Shown piece by piece: positions 45,322-53,225 of a stretch of DNA of 64,000 nucleotides; within the stretch, counting starts at the first letter, position 1, and each line of letters opens with the position of its first letter. The stretch comes from Alteromonas sp. V450 (GTDB lineage Bacteria > Pseudomonadota > Gammaproteobacteria > Enterobacterales > Alteromonadaceae): the NCBI RefSeq assembly GCF_001885075.1, contig NZ_MODU01000004.1, forward strand, positions 2,046,001 to 2,110,000. Reading direction: 5' to 3'. Made by a program: the position numbers and the translations under genes. The notes below the pieces were generated by a model, which searched no databases, was not told the DNA's origin, and saw only the letters and a list, made by a program, of their open reading frames with translations.

Positions 45322-46578
45322 GTGAAAAACATAAACCTACCTATTTATTTAGACTATTCATCAACTACGCCCGTTGACCCTCGAGTTGCGGAAAAAATGC
45401 AGGCGAGCTTAACTAAAGAAGGTAACTTCGGAAATCCAGCATCGAACTCACATGTATACGGTTGGAGGGCTTCAGAGGCGGTAGAATACGCAAGGAGCCA
45501 GGTGGCGCGCTTGGTAAACGCCGCCCCAGATGAAATTATTTTTACTTCAGGTGCTACTGAATCAAACAACCTTGCAATTAAGGGTGTGGCCCTTTCGAAT
45601 CAGAGCAAGGGAAATCATATTATTACGTCGCGTACAGAGCACAAGGCCGTGTTAGATAGTGTGCATGCACTTGAAAATTTAGGCTTCAAAATCACTTATT
45701 TAACGCCTTTGGAGAACGGCTTAATTGATATTGAACAGCTTAAAAGTGAAATTCGAAATGACACAATCTTAGTGAGCATTATGCATGTAAACAATGAAAT
45801 TGGGGTCATTCAAGATATTGAAGCAATTGGACATGTATGCAGAGACAATAACGTGTTATTTCACGTTGATGCGGCACAGAGCACGGGAAAAGTTGCAATC
45901 GATTTAACGCAACTTCCCGTAGATTTAATGTCGTTCTCTGCACACAAAACATATGGGCCAAAGGGAATTGGTGCTCTATATGCTTCACGCGCCGCTTGGC
46001 ATTTAATAACAGCTCAAATGCATGGTGGTGGACACGAACAAGGTTTACGCTCAGGTACGCTACCAACACACCAAATCGTCGGAATGGGCGAAGCATTTCG
46101 GCTCGCAAAGAAAGAGATGCAATTTGAGTGCAAAAAAATCGCACAGCTGCGCGACACACTTTACTCGGGGTTGATGTCAATAGGAGGCATTTGCTTAAAC
46201 GGTGACGAAAAGCAGCGTGTTGCCCATAATATCAACGTAAGATTTGAACATATTGAAAACGAAGATCTTATCGCTGCACTACATGGCTTAGCGGTTTCAT
46301 CTGGCTCAGCGTGTAACTCATCTAGTTCAAAACCCTCGTACGTACTCACTTCGCTAGGCTTGACGGACAAACAGGCCAGAAACTCAATTAGATTTAGTAT
46401 TGGTCGATTTACTACAACGAACGAAATACATGAGGCCGTAGACATTATCAAACGTGCTATTTTTAATCTGCGAGAGAAGCGTTGTGTCAGGGATACACCA
46501 CGTAATGCAACGATTAACAGCACAACTCATTTAGTGAATAAGCAACCAGTAACCCTATATTCAAATTCGCTCTTATAA
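45322..46578 (+). CDS. Cysteine desulfurase (IscS/NifS family)
   Basis: A 418-aa PLP enzyme: N-terminal [28 protein letters not shown], the PLP Lys in [14 protein letters not shown], and the catalytic Cys in [10 protein letters not shown]. It moves sulfur from cysteine to a persulfide acceptor. It is divergent from the RiPP operon, not in an isc cluster (no iscU, iscA or hscBA nearby), and has a 40-residue unconserved C-terminal tail. The simplest reading is a dedicated sulfur donor for the ThiF-rhodanese/MoaD relay and thioamidation. Confidence 0.93.
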   Translation: MKNINLPIYLDYSSTTPVDPRVAEKMQASLTKEGNFGNPASNSHVYGWRASEAVEYARSQVARLVNAAPDEIIFTSGATESNNLAIKGVALSNQSKGNHIITSRTEHKAVLDSVHALENLGFKITYLTPLENGLIDIEQLKSEIRNDTILVSIMHVNNEIGVIQDIEAIGHVCRDNNVLFHVDAAQSTGKVAIDLTQLPVDLMSFSAHKTYGPKGIGALYASRAAWHLITAQMHGGGHEQGLRSGTLPTHQIVGMGEAFRLAKKEMQFECKKIAQLRDTLYSGLMSIGGICLNGDEKQRVAHNINVRFEHIENEDLIAALHGLAVSSGSACNSSSSKPSYVLTSLGLTDKQARNSIRFSIGRFTTTNEIHEAVDIIKRAIFNLREKRCVRDTPRNATINSTTHLVNKQPVTLYSNSLL

Positions 46579-46833
46579 CATAGAAGCCTTGATTGACCTC
46601 CCGGTGTTATTTTTGTTTACAGAATATCTAAATAACGTTTTACGGGGCAGTGATTAGGCGAGAATAGAACAAAAACAAAAATTCTCGTTCAAGTACAACG
46701 CCATTTGAAAAATAGGCATAATAAATAAAGGGCACTAAAAATCAGCTGGGTAAGTGGTGGCGAGCGCGTTGTGTACTCTTTCCCCTTATTTATATATCAT
46801 AATTTTTATGTTTAATTGTCTACACCGCCTATC

Positions 46834-47967
46834 ATGTCACGTTCAATACCTACCGAAATTATCCAGATGCTTCAAACTGGGCGCTTTGACGAGGCGCGCA
46901 AAACGATAAATGAGCTGTACCAAGGCACTATACCCAGTTTGTCTATTGGCTTAGCGTTGGCTGTTGCCTGTAGGGGAAGTGGCGACGTAGACGCAGCACT
47001 ATCTGCGATTGATGCAGCATTAACTTTCGCCCCTCATGATATTTCAGCGCTAATTTTGAAAGGAGATATCTATTTTGACGCCAAGCAAAAGCGTATGGCA
47101 ATGCAGTGTTATGCAAGTGCACTTAAAGCAGCCGCAGTAGCAGCGCAACTGCCGTCAGATATTCAAGCTGCCCTTCCTCGTATAGAGAGCCGCTATCAAA
47201 ATATTGCCAACGAGATGCACAACCATATAAGCGACGCCATGGTTACATCACCCGAGTCGCAAAAACTACCCCGCTTTCAAGAAGCTATGAGGTTATTGCG
47301 TGGTGAGGCTGATATGTTTTACTCAAAGCCTAGGGCGTTTTACTATCCAGGGTTACCCCACCGTCAATTTTATCCCAATCAGATGTTCGATTGGGCAGAT
47401 AAGGTGATGGCAGGCACGTCTGTCATATTAAACGAATTAGAAAAAATTACTGACAGCGCTGGCTTTGAGCCCTACCTACAGCGCCATCAACAGGGGCCAA
47501 CAGGACGGGTACATTCACTGCTTGATAGCGATGAATGGCAGGCGTTGTTTTTGATAAAAGACGGTAAACGCGTTAATCAGTATGCCGATGTGTGTACTGA
47601 AACCCTTGAAATACTCAACAACGTTCCATTAGCTGAAGTGCCTGGTCGCGGCCCTATGGTACTTTTTTCGCGATTAAACCCAGGCGGTCATATCGCGCCT
47701 CACAACGGTTTTTTTAACACGCGATTAATTTGCCATCTGCCCTTGGTTGTGCCGCCAAATTGTAGTTTACGGGTGGGCAACGAAACCCGCGATTGGCGCA
47801 AAGGCGAGTTAATGATATTCGACGACAGTATAGAACACGAGGCGTGGAACCGAAGCAACAGCAAGCGCGATATCTTAATTTTCGACGTGTGGCACCCAGA
47901 CCTTAATGAGGATGAGCGTGAAGCAATCAGTGTGCTTTGTGAGTCTATTGATAATTTTGGCGCTTAA
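46834..47967 (+). CDS. Aspartyl/asparaginyl beta-hydroxylase family protein with TPR N-terminus
   Basis: A 377-aa protein from the ATG; a TTG at 46816 would add six residues. Residues about 10-110 hold TPR-like helices (ARKTINELYQ, SALILKGDIYFDAKQKRMAM). The C-terminal half is the cupin-fold hydroxylase domain with GGHIAPHNGFFNTRLICHLPL and FDDSIEHEAWNRS providing the two His ligands for Fe(II) and the 2-oxoglutarate site. It hydroxylates an aspartyl/asparaginyl residue or lipid in family members; the substrate here is unknown. It is monocistronic and is followed by a strong hairpin. Confidence 0.85.
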   Translation: MSRSIPTEIIQMLQTGRFDEARKTINELYQGTIPSLSIGLALAVACRGSGDVDAALSAIDAALTFAPHDISALILKGDIYFDAKQKRMAMQCYASALKAAAVAAQLPSDIQAALPRIESRYQNIANEMHNHISDAMVTSPESQKLPRFQEAMRLLRGEADMFYSKPRAFYYPGLPHRQFYPNQMFDWADKVMAGTSVILNELEKITDSAGFEPYLQRHQQGPTGRVHSLLDSDEWQALFLIKDGKRVNQYADVCTETLEILNNVPLAEVPGRGPMVLFSRLNPGGHIAPHNGFFNTRLICHLPLVVPPNCSLRVGNETRDWRKGELMIFDDSIEHEAWNRSNSKRDILIFDVWHPDLNEDEREAISVLCESIDNFGA

Positions 47968-47970
47968 GCG

Positions 47971-48008
47971 CCTTTATCGTTGATGACTTTTTACATCAAC
48001 CATAAAGG
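47971..48008. terminator. Hairpin terminator between convergent genes
   Basis: CCTTTATCGTTGATG pairs with CATCAACCATAAAGG with one central mismatch, 4 bp after the hydroxylase stop and 36 bp before the end of the convergent DUF3010 gene, so it can act in both directions. Confidence 0.75.
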
Positions 48009-48043
48009 GCACATTGTAATACACGACTAAAGCGCGACAGCCT

Positions 48044-48466
48044 TTATTTGCTCATTAACCAAGCATAGGCCGTTGTGAAGGCGGTTTCTTGAAACTGTTT
48101 TAATCCCGTTTCAGAAAACGCCACGGCGAGCGGATTTTTACGCAGCGACTCCTTGATATCTGTAGGGCTGAATACAACAACCTCCAGCCCTTCAATAAGC
48201 TCGATGGCGGCCTCGAGTTTAAAACCAATGGCACCACCTGCAAATTTACCTTTGCTAGGACGCTGACGAATGACCACTGTGTCAATCTTGTAATCTTCGA
48301 CCAACTTAGCGAACGTGCTTTGAAAGCTTTTAAGCCCCTTTGCACTTGTATCGGCAAGGGTTAAACGGCGGGTACGGCAGTCGGGCAAATGAAACAACCC
48401 GTCAGCTAACGACACCAAACTAACAATTGCCTCATTACCTTTTAAATCTACACCACAAACTTTCAT
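48044..48466 (-). CDS. DUF3010 family protein
   Basis: A 140-aa protein from the ATG in MKVCGVDLKGNEAIVSL, chosen because TTAGGA lies just upstream; longer in-frame starts exist. It looks like an RNase H-like fold start (a V-D-L strand with acidic residue) and ends LKQFQETAFTTAYAWLMSK. The DUF3010 family is widespread in marine gammaproteobacteria and has no known function. It is convergent with the hydroxylase gene. Confidence 0.82.
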   Translation of the reverse strand: MKVCGVDLKGNEAIVSLVSLADGLFHLPDCRTRRLTLADTSAKGLKSFQSTFAKLVEDYKIDTVVIRQRPSKGKFAGGAIGFKLEAAIELIEGLEVVVFSPTDIKESLRKNPLAVAFSETGLKQFQETAFTTAYAWLMSK

Positions 48467-48596
48467 ATTCATTCCTAATAACGTTTGCCCATTATTATAA
48501 CGTGAATTAGTGCAGATATTTACCAACCCGTATTTTTCTTTTCCTGTTTAGATGCGCTTATAGTCAGCAAAAAATGGCACGCAGGTAAATTGTGCA

Positions 48597-49787
48597 CTAC
48601 TTTGCTGAAACCAGTTTAATCAGTCGCCCACCTTCTTTGTCTTCAAGCACATAAATATTGCCCATACTGTCTTGTTCAACTTCGCGCACGCGCTTGCCCC
48701 ATTCGTAGCGTTCTGCTTCTTGAACGTTCCACTTCCCTTTATCATTTTTTTGCATTGTTACGCGCACCAGGGCTTTTGACGATAATCCGCCAATAAAGCC
48801 ATTGCCTGTCCAATCGCTGAACTTATCGCCTTTATAAATGATAAAGCCCGCGGGGCTGATAGCGGGCACCCACGCTAGTTCTGGTGACTTGAAGATAGGA
48901 AAGTCCTCGTGATTTGGAATTTTAACGCCGGAGTAATGATCGCCCTGAGACACAGTGGGGTAGCCGTAGTTGCGGCCACGCTCAATAATATTAAGTTCAT
49001 CGCCATGGCGAGGCCCCATCTCGTGCACCCATAGGTTGCCCTCGTCATCGAAGTCGATACCAAGCGGGTTGCGATGGCCTAATGTCCAAATTTGCTCAGT
49101 TACGCTGCCTTGACCATAAAAAGGGTTGTCTTCTGGCACGCTACCATCATCATTCAAGCGCACAATTTTACCTAAATTCATTGCCATGTTTTGAGAAGGT
49201 GTGAATTTTTGTCGTTCGCCCGAGGTGATAAACAAATGTCCATCGGGCGAAAACGCCATGCGATGCGAATAATGCCCATTGCCGGTCATCTTTGGTGATT
49301 GACGCCAAATTACCTGCCTATCAGAGAGTGTGGCGTCGGTATCAGTAATAGTTAGCGTTGCCCGCTCTATTAGCGCACCACTAAACGCATCGTTTTTGTC
49401 GTCTCGTTCAACGTAAGAAATATAAAGGGTATTATTGGACGCAAATTCTGGATGAACAATAACATCACCTAAACCGCCCTGCCCCCGCGCGGTAACACTC
49501 GGCACGTTTTTTACTGCAAAACGCTGCTGCTGTTCTTTATCTAGTAACCACAGTGTGCCGCCTTTTTCCGTTACCAAACTGTGCCCATCTGGCAAAAATG
49601 CCATTGCCCACGGGTTATTAAAAGAAGTAAGTACGCTGCCTGTTACGACTGTGCCATTGCTACCCGTCATTTCTATTTGTTCAGAAGGGGTTGACTGCGC
49701 AAAGGACAAAAAAGAGGTAGCAAGAAGTGTTATCAAAAGTGCGTTTTTCTTAACGTTGCAGGTGCTCTGCTTACTTGTTGTTTGCAT
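48597..49787 (-). CDS. PQQ-dependent soluble aldose dehydrogenase
   Basis: A 396-aa exported protein: signal peptide ending FLSFAQS (about residue 32), then a six-bladed beta-propeller of the GSDH/YliI family with NNPWAMAFLPDG, RGQGGLGDVIVHPEF, HYSHRMAFSPDGHLFITSGERQ and the LGHRNPLGIDFD motif. By family it oxidises sugars in the periplasm using PQQ; no PQQ biosynthesis genes are in this window, so the cofactor must come from elsewhere or from the medium. It is a single gene. Confidence 0.9.
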   Translation of the reverse strand: MQTTSKQSTCNVKKNALLITLLATSFLSFAQSTPSEQIEMTGSNGTVVTGSVLTSFNNPWAMAFLPDGHSLVTEKGGTLWLLDKEQQQRFAVKNVPSVTARGQGGLGDVIVHPEFASNNTLYISYVERDDKNDAFSGALIERATLTITDTDATLSDRQVIWRQSPKMTGNGHYSHRMAFSPDGHLFITSGERQKFTPSQNMAMNLGKIVRLNDDGSVPEDNPFYGQGSVTEQIWTLGHRNPLGIDFDDEGNLWVHEMGPRHGDELNIIERGRNYGYPTVSQGDHYSGVKIPNHEDFPIFKSPELAWVPAISPAGFIIYKGDKFSDWTGNGFIGGLSSKALVRVTMQKNDKGKWNVQEAERYEWGKRVREVEQDSMGNIYVLEDKEGGRLIKLVSAK

Positions 49788-49929
49788 CGACGTTATAGCC
49801 TTATTGTAGGGTTTGCGTACTTCAAGCTACTCGTTGAGGTGTTAATTACACGTCAACCGGTATCGCAAAGTGTTTGGGTTATTGTTCATTACGCAGGTTT
49901 AATTAAACAGGTTTATATTGTCGTACTGG

Positions 49930-50057
49930 TTGCGTAATTTGTATTTTTAAACGCTGGGCACTCGCCTAAACTTTCTTTAATAAAGCAACGCTTTACTTAA
50001 ACCGCGCCTATGCTATTTTCAATGTAGTTTTAGCAACGAATGTAAGGAGGTGATCAT
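49930..50057. promoter_or_regulatory. Upstream region of the 18-codon ORF
   Basis: The 567-bp interval 49788-50354 contains no normal-size gene. It has a promoter-like AT-rich stretch, the micro-ORF, a terminator and a short CTTTGG tandem repeat at about 50235-50262 before the first IS copy. Confidence 0.4.
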
Positions 50058-50114
50058 ATGTCGAGAGTTAAGGTATTTGGACAGGCAGCTATGAGTGAGG
50101 GTCGTTCTAGCTAA
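50058..50114 (+). CDS. 18-aa micro-ORF with extended Shine-Dalgarno
   Basis: ATG at 50058, TAA at 50112-50114, reading MSRVKVFGQAAMSEGRSS. It is preceded at 50043-50055 by TAAGGAGGTGATC, a 13-nt stretch perfectly complementary to the 3' end of 16S rRNA (GAUCACCUCCUUA), much longer than usual. A Rho-independent terminator follows 50 bp later. It could be a leader peptide, a small protein, or an RNA that titrates or pauses ribosomes. No family recognised. Confidence 0.5.
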   Translation: MSRVKVFGQAAMSEGRSS

Positions 50115-50162
50115 CCCCTTTAACGTAATTGCTCTAGAAGGCTGTCTTTTCAGCCCAGCTCG

Positions 50163-50195
50163 GAAAGCCGCATCACGTTGCTGATTGCGGCTTTT
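50163..50195 (+). terminator. Rho-independent terminator
   Basis: AAGCCGCA(A)TCA pairs with TGATTGCGGCTT and is followed by TTTTTT, 49 bp after the micro-ORF stop. Confidence 0.8.
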
Positions 50196-50389
50196 TTCTT
50201 TTTGTGGTTTAACTGCTTCCTCTTATCTATTGTTCTTTGGCTTTGGCTTTGGCTTTGGCTTTGCGTTTTCTGACTACGTACATTATGGTCGCAACCATTG
50301 TTTTTTGTGCAATTAAAAATGGCGCGCATTAGCTGACGTAAACTGGCGAAACTATGACTAGTCCTGAAATAGGTTGACACTTATTTCGG

Positions 50390-51208
50390 TTAAAACGCCC
50401 GATGTATTTCATCGGGCGTTTTGTATTTAAGGGCCTGATGTGGCCGCCTACCATTATAGATTGCTATTGACTCTGCAACCATCTTTCTCGCTTCTTCTAA
50501 ATCTCGTGGCTTATGGAGTAAGTATTCATTTTTAAGAATACCGTTTATTCGCTCTGCAAGGGCGTTTTGATAGCAGTCGTAGCCATCTGTCATCGAGCAC
50601 TGTACATCATGTTTTCTATGGAGTTTTTGATACTCTTCTGAACAATACTGTATACCTCTGTCTGAGTGATGCACGAGCTTTTCTTTTGTACTTTTTTGTT
50701 TAAGCGCTCGAGTAAATGCTTGCTTTACTGACTGCGTTCGCATGTTATCGTCAACCTGATAGCCCACAATCTTCCGCGAATAAGCATCTGTAATGAGACT
50801 TACATAACTCTCTCCACTTCGCGTCGGTAAGTACGTGATATCCGCTACCCAAAGCTGATTGGGCTTCTCTGCTTTGAAACCCGCTTTAATGAGATTAGGG
50901 TGACGACGGAACCGATGATGGCTGTTGGTTGTTTTGTGATACGCGCGCTTTGTCGGCACCAATAGCCGCTTTTCTCTCAGTAAATTAAAGAGATGGTCTC
51001 TCCCGATATCCATTTTTTCGAGCGCAAGCAGATACTGTAGTTTCCGAGTGCCGATGCGAGGTTGCATCATTCGCTCCTGACGGACGAACTGAATGACTTG
51101 ACCTTCAAGCGCTTCGCGCTTGAGTGAGCGAGCGCAGTATTGGTAGTAAGCCTGACGAGAAATCTTCAGGTAACGACAGGCTTTGGCAACGGACACTCCG
51201 CCTATCAC
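50390..51208 (-). CDS. IS3-family transposase OrfB (copy 1)
   Basis: A 272-aa catalytic part with an integrase-core DDE: Asp in WVADITYLP, Asp in VHHSDRGIQY, Glu in NALAERINGILKNE. It overlaps orfA and starts at a GTG; the junction carries GAAAAAG, a plausible -1 slip site, so the active transposase would be an OrfAB fusion made by programmed frameshifting. Confidence 0.95.
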   Translation of the reverse strand: MIGGVSVAKACRYLKISRQAYYQYCARSLKREALEGQVIQFVRQERMMQPRIGTRKLQYLLALEKMDIGRDHLFNLLREKRLLVPTKRAYHKTTNSHHRFRRHPNLIKAGFKAEKPNQLWVADITYLPTRSGESYVSLITDAYSRKIVGYQVDDNMRTQSVKQAFTRALKQKSTKEKLVHHSDRGIQYCSEEYQKLHRKHDVQCSMTDGYDCYQNALAERINGILKNEYLLHKPRDLEEARKMVAESIAIYNGRRPHQALKYKTPDEIHRAF

Positions 51209-51627
51209 TTTTTCTTGGATGACTTTCTTTTGCGCTTTTTTACAACGCTTACTCCATAGTCACTTTCAAGGACATTTACAACGGCTTCAAAGAAATCAGC
51301 TTTCATTTTTGTATCAGCAAGCTCTTTCTCTAGCGCTTTAATTCGCTGTTCGGGGGTGAGTTCTGCTTTGGGTTTATCCACGACGTGGCCTCGCGTTAGA
51401 AACTTCGGTGTTCCATCCGTCCAATCTAAACGACCGTGCTTACGAAGCCAAACTAAAACAGTTGAGCAACCTTGTATTCCGTAGTGATCTTGAGCCTGCC
51501 TGTAGGTGAACTCGCCTTTTTCAACTTGGTCTACAACAGCCAATTTAAAAGCGAGGGAATAATCACGTTGAGTTCTTCTGCTATTTGATTTCATTACACT
51601 CTCCAAAATAAGTTTGAAAAGTGTCAA
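51205..51627 (-). CDS. IS3-family transposase OrfA (copy 1)
   Basis: A 140-aa DNA-binding part with an N-terminal helix-turn-helix (DYSLAFKLAVVDQVEKGEFTY, then QDHYGIQGCSTVLVWLRKHG) and a C-terminal leucine-zipper-like helix (LEKELADTKMKADFFEAVVNVL). It ends in a Lys-rich tail at the frameshift signal. Confidence 0.93.
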   Translation of the reverse strand: MTLFKLILESVMKSNSRRTQRDYSLAFKLAVVDQVEKGEFTYRQAQDHYGIQGCSTVLVWLRKHGRLDWTDGTPKFLTRGHVVDKPKAELTPEQRIKALEKELADTKMKADFFEAVVNVLESDYGVSVVKKRKRKSSKKK

Positions 51628-51653
51628 CGCTATTTAGGATGGGTCACTAAAAA

Positions 51654-51683
51654 CAAAAAAGGTGCCTTAAAGCACCCTTTCTA
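51654..51683 (-). terminator. Rho-independent terminator of the lipoprotein gene
   Basis: In minus-strand direction GGGTGC, a TTTAA loop, then GCACC followed by TTTTTTG; it is 24-50 bp beyond the lipoprotein stop and directly beside the IS insertion. Confidence 0.78.
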
Positions 51684-51706
51684 TATCGTTCCATATTGTC
51701 GCATGT

Positions 51707-52132
51707 TTAGCTTTCCTGGCTGACAGTGACACATCCAAGCGGTTTTTCAGACATTGATTTCACCACGCCTTCAGCATTGTAAAGCGCTTCTACTTTGCAT
51801 GAAACTTTGTCGACTAGTCGAGGCGTGTTAGCAGCATACATGTTGTGACCAACAAGCATACTTTGGCTGTCATTCGGATACGTTTGTATTTGATTGTTCA
51901 TGCTTCTGAAACCCGAACGAACGGCACCTTTAGATACAAAAAGAAATACGTCTAACTGATGACCGTCTGAAAGCGTTGAAGTACTGTTAGGTTCACCAAA
52001 CGCCTCTCTGATTTGTTCTACACTATTGCCTTCAAAAGCTGTCAGTTGAGACTCATAGACCGGTTCAGTCATTGAACATGCACCTAAGAGCACCGAAAGA
52101 GAGAGTGGAAGTAACAGTAAGCGTGATTTCAT
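51707..52132 (-). CDS. Small envelope lipoprotein (SmpA/OmlA-like pattern)
   Basis: A 141-aa lipoprotein: signal MKSRLLLLPLSLSVLLGAC with lipobox LGAC (Cys19). The mature part includes FEGNSVEQIREAFGEPN, a pattern seen in BamE/SmpA-like domains (G-x-P turn after an amphipathic helix), and two further Cys (VSCKVE, LGCVTV). The exact family is uncertain; it probably faces the periplasm from the outer membrane. It has its own terminator and is adjacent to IS copy 1. Confidence 0.75.
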   Translation of the reverse strand: MKSRLLLLPLSLSVLLGACSMTEPVYESQLTAFEGNSVEQIREAFGEPNSTSTLSDGHQLDVFLFVSKGAVRSGFRSMNNQIQTYPNDSQSMLVGHNMYAANTPRLVDKVSCKVEALYNAEGVVKSMSEKPLGCVTVSQES

Positions 52133-52396
52133 GGCCGTTTCCTTGTCTTAATGAACATGCATGAATTTCATAATAGCGTAACAACCACCAACTGTATACT
52201 TTTTAACCTGAAATCAAAAATTAAATAGCCCGTAAAGCGTTAACATTTTTGATTATGCAACTAAGAAGCAGCTGTTAAAACTTAACAAATTATATACAAA
52301 GGTTAAAAAATATTGTTGTAAAATCAGCCACCTACCACTAAAACCTGTTGTCTATATCAAAGTATAATTATTCAGAGTATTAGCGAGGGTTTAGAC

Positions 52397-52534
52397 ATGA
52401 GTAAAAATAGAGACAAAGTGAGTAAAGAAACCGCTAAGGTGGTAGCAACAATGATGGTGCCTATGGTGGGGCTTGGCCTGTTATGTTTATCAATTGGCGT
52501 TTACTTGATGAATAACGTGTTCACGGGTATTTAA
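52397..52534 (+). CDS. 45-aa single-helix membrane protein
   Basis: A short ORF MSKNRDKVSKETAKVVATMM then VPMVGLGLLCLSIGVYLMNN, ending VFTGI. The first 14 residues are basic/polar, the remainder one hydrophobic helix, so a small inner-membrane protein is likely. It has an AGCGAGGG Shine-Dalgarno and is followed by a perfect hairpin. No known family. Confidence 0.6.
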   Translation: MSKNRDKVSKETAKVVATMMVPMVGLGLLCLSIGVYLMNNVFTGI

Positions 52535-52547
52535 GTAAATTACACAG

Positions 52548-52575
52548 CTCAGCGCATACGGCAGTATGCGCTGAG
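52548..52575. terminator. Perfect 12-bp palindromic hairpin
   Basis: CTCAGCGCATAC, GGCA loop, GTATGCGCTGAG. It lies between the small membrane protein and the convergent VOC gene. There is no T-run, so it may be a bidirectional terminator or mRNA-stabilising stem. Confidence 0.6.
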
Positions 52576-52600
52576 AGCGTAAACATTTAGATAGCTCACA

Positions 52601-52972
52601 CTACCCAAAAAAGTTAAAACAAATCTTGTTGCCATCTAAGTCACGTACGTAGGCGCCATAGAACAACTTGGGTACGCGCTGGCCCGGCTCACCGTCGCAC
52701 GTGGCACCAAGCGATAATGCTTTTTGATACATGGCATCTACTTTCTCTTTGCTACCAGGCGCTATTGCGAACATATTGCCGTTACCCGGGTGTGGATCTT
52801 GTTCATCATAAGGAATACACACTGCAACCATCGGTTCTTTCATGTTTTTACCGATGTACTTAATTCTGTCCATGTTAACCAAACGCTTTACGCCAAAATC
52901 CTCTAGCAGTTTCTCGTAAAACTGTGCAGCAGCTTCAATATCTTTTGTACCTAATGTGATGTAGTTAATCAA
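52601..52972 (-). CDS. VOC/glyoxalase family protein
   Basis: A 123-aa protein of the vicinal-oxygen-chelate fold: MINYITLGTKDIEAAAQFYEKLL at the N-terminus and the second half GAYVRDLDGNKICFNFFG. Length and pattern match single-domain lactoylglutathione-lyase-like proteins of proteobacteria. Metal-dependent by family; substrate unknown. It stands alone. Confidence 0.88.
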   Translation of the reverse strand: MINYITLGTKDIEAAAQFYEKLLEDFGVKRLVNMDRIKYIGKNMKEPMVAVCIPYDEQDPHPGNGNMFAIAPGSKEKVDAMYQKALSLGATCDGEPGQRVPKLFYGAYVRDLDGNKICFNFFG

Positions 52973-53225
52973 TGTGAGCCCTTATTCATTGCTTTTTATT
53001 GTTTGTGAAATGACTACGAAAAACAGGAGAAAAAGTTCGCACTATGAAGTGCACGCACTTCGGTACTTGTTTTTAGCTACTGAGGAGGTGCCCGCGGGTA
53101 AAGGCACTTCTTTTGTCGCTACTCTTTTTTGTAACTACTCCTTCGCAGAAGACCGATTGACGGGGTAAGCATAGCAACGTAGTCTGACCCTTCCATGGAA
53201 AACAATGCGTTACGGAATACGTCTT

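Larger units (their letters stand above)
50355..51646 (-). mobile_element. IS3-family insertion sequence, copy 1
   Basis: A 1292-bp element with imperfect 26-bp terminal inverted repeats ending TGAC...GTTGACAC at both ends, orfA and orfB in IS3-family order, and a 3-bp target duplication CTA on both flanks (50352-50354, 51647-51649). Near the left end, at 50392-50422, a perfect 13-bp stem with a T-rich end overlaps the 3' end of orfB and would terminate transcription. The copy at 58025 appears identical in length and sequence, so both are recent. Inserted in non-coding DNA beyond the terminator of the downstream lipoprotein. Confidence 0.95.

Noticed and set aside
50150..50380. 76-aa minus-strand ORF with a QSQSQSQ run
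   Set aside because: It is produced by the CTTTGG tandem repeat and a terminator region and runs into the IS; there is no Shine-Dalgarno or protein-like composition.
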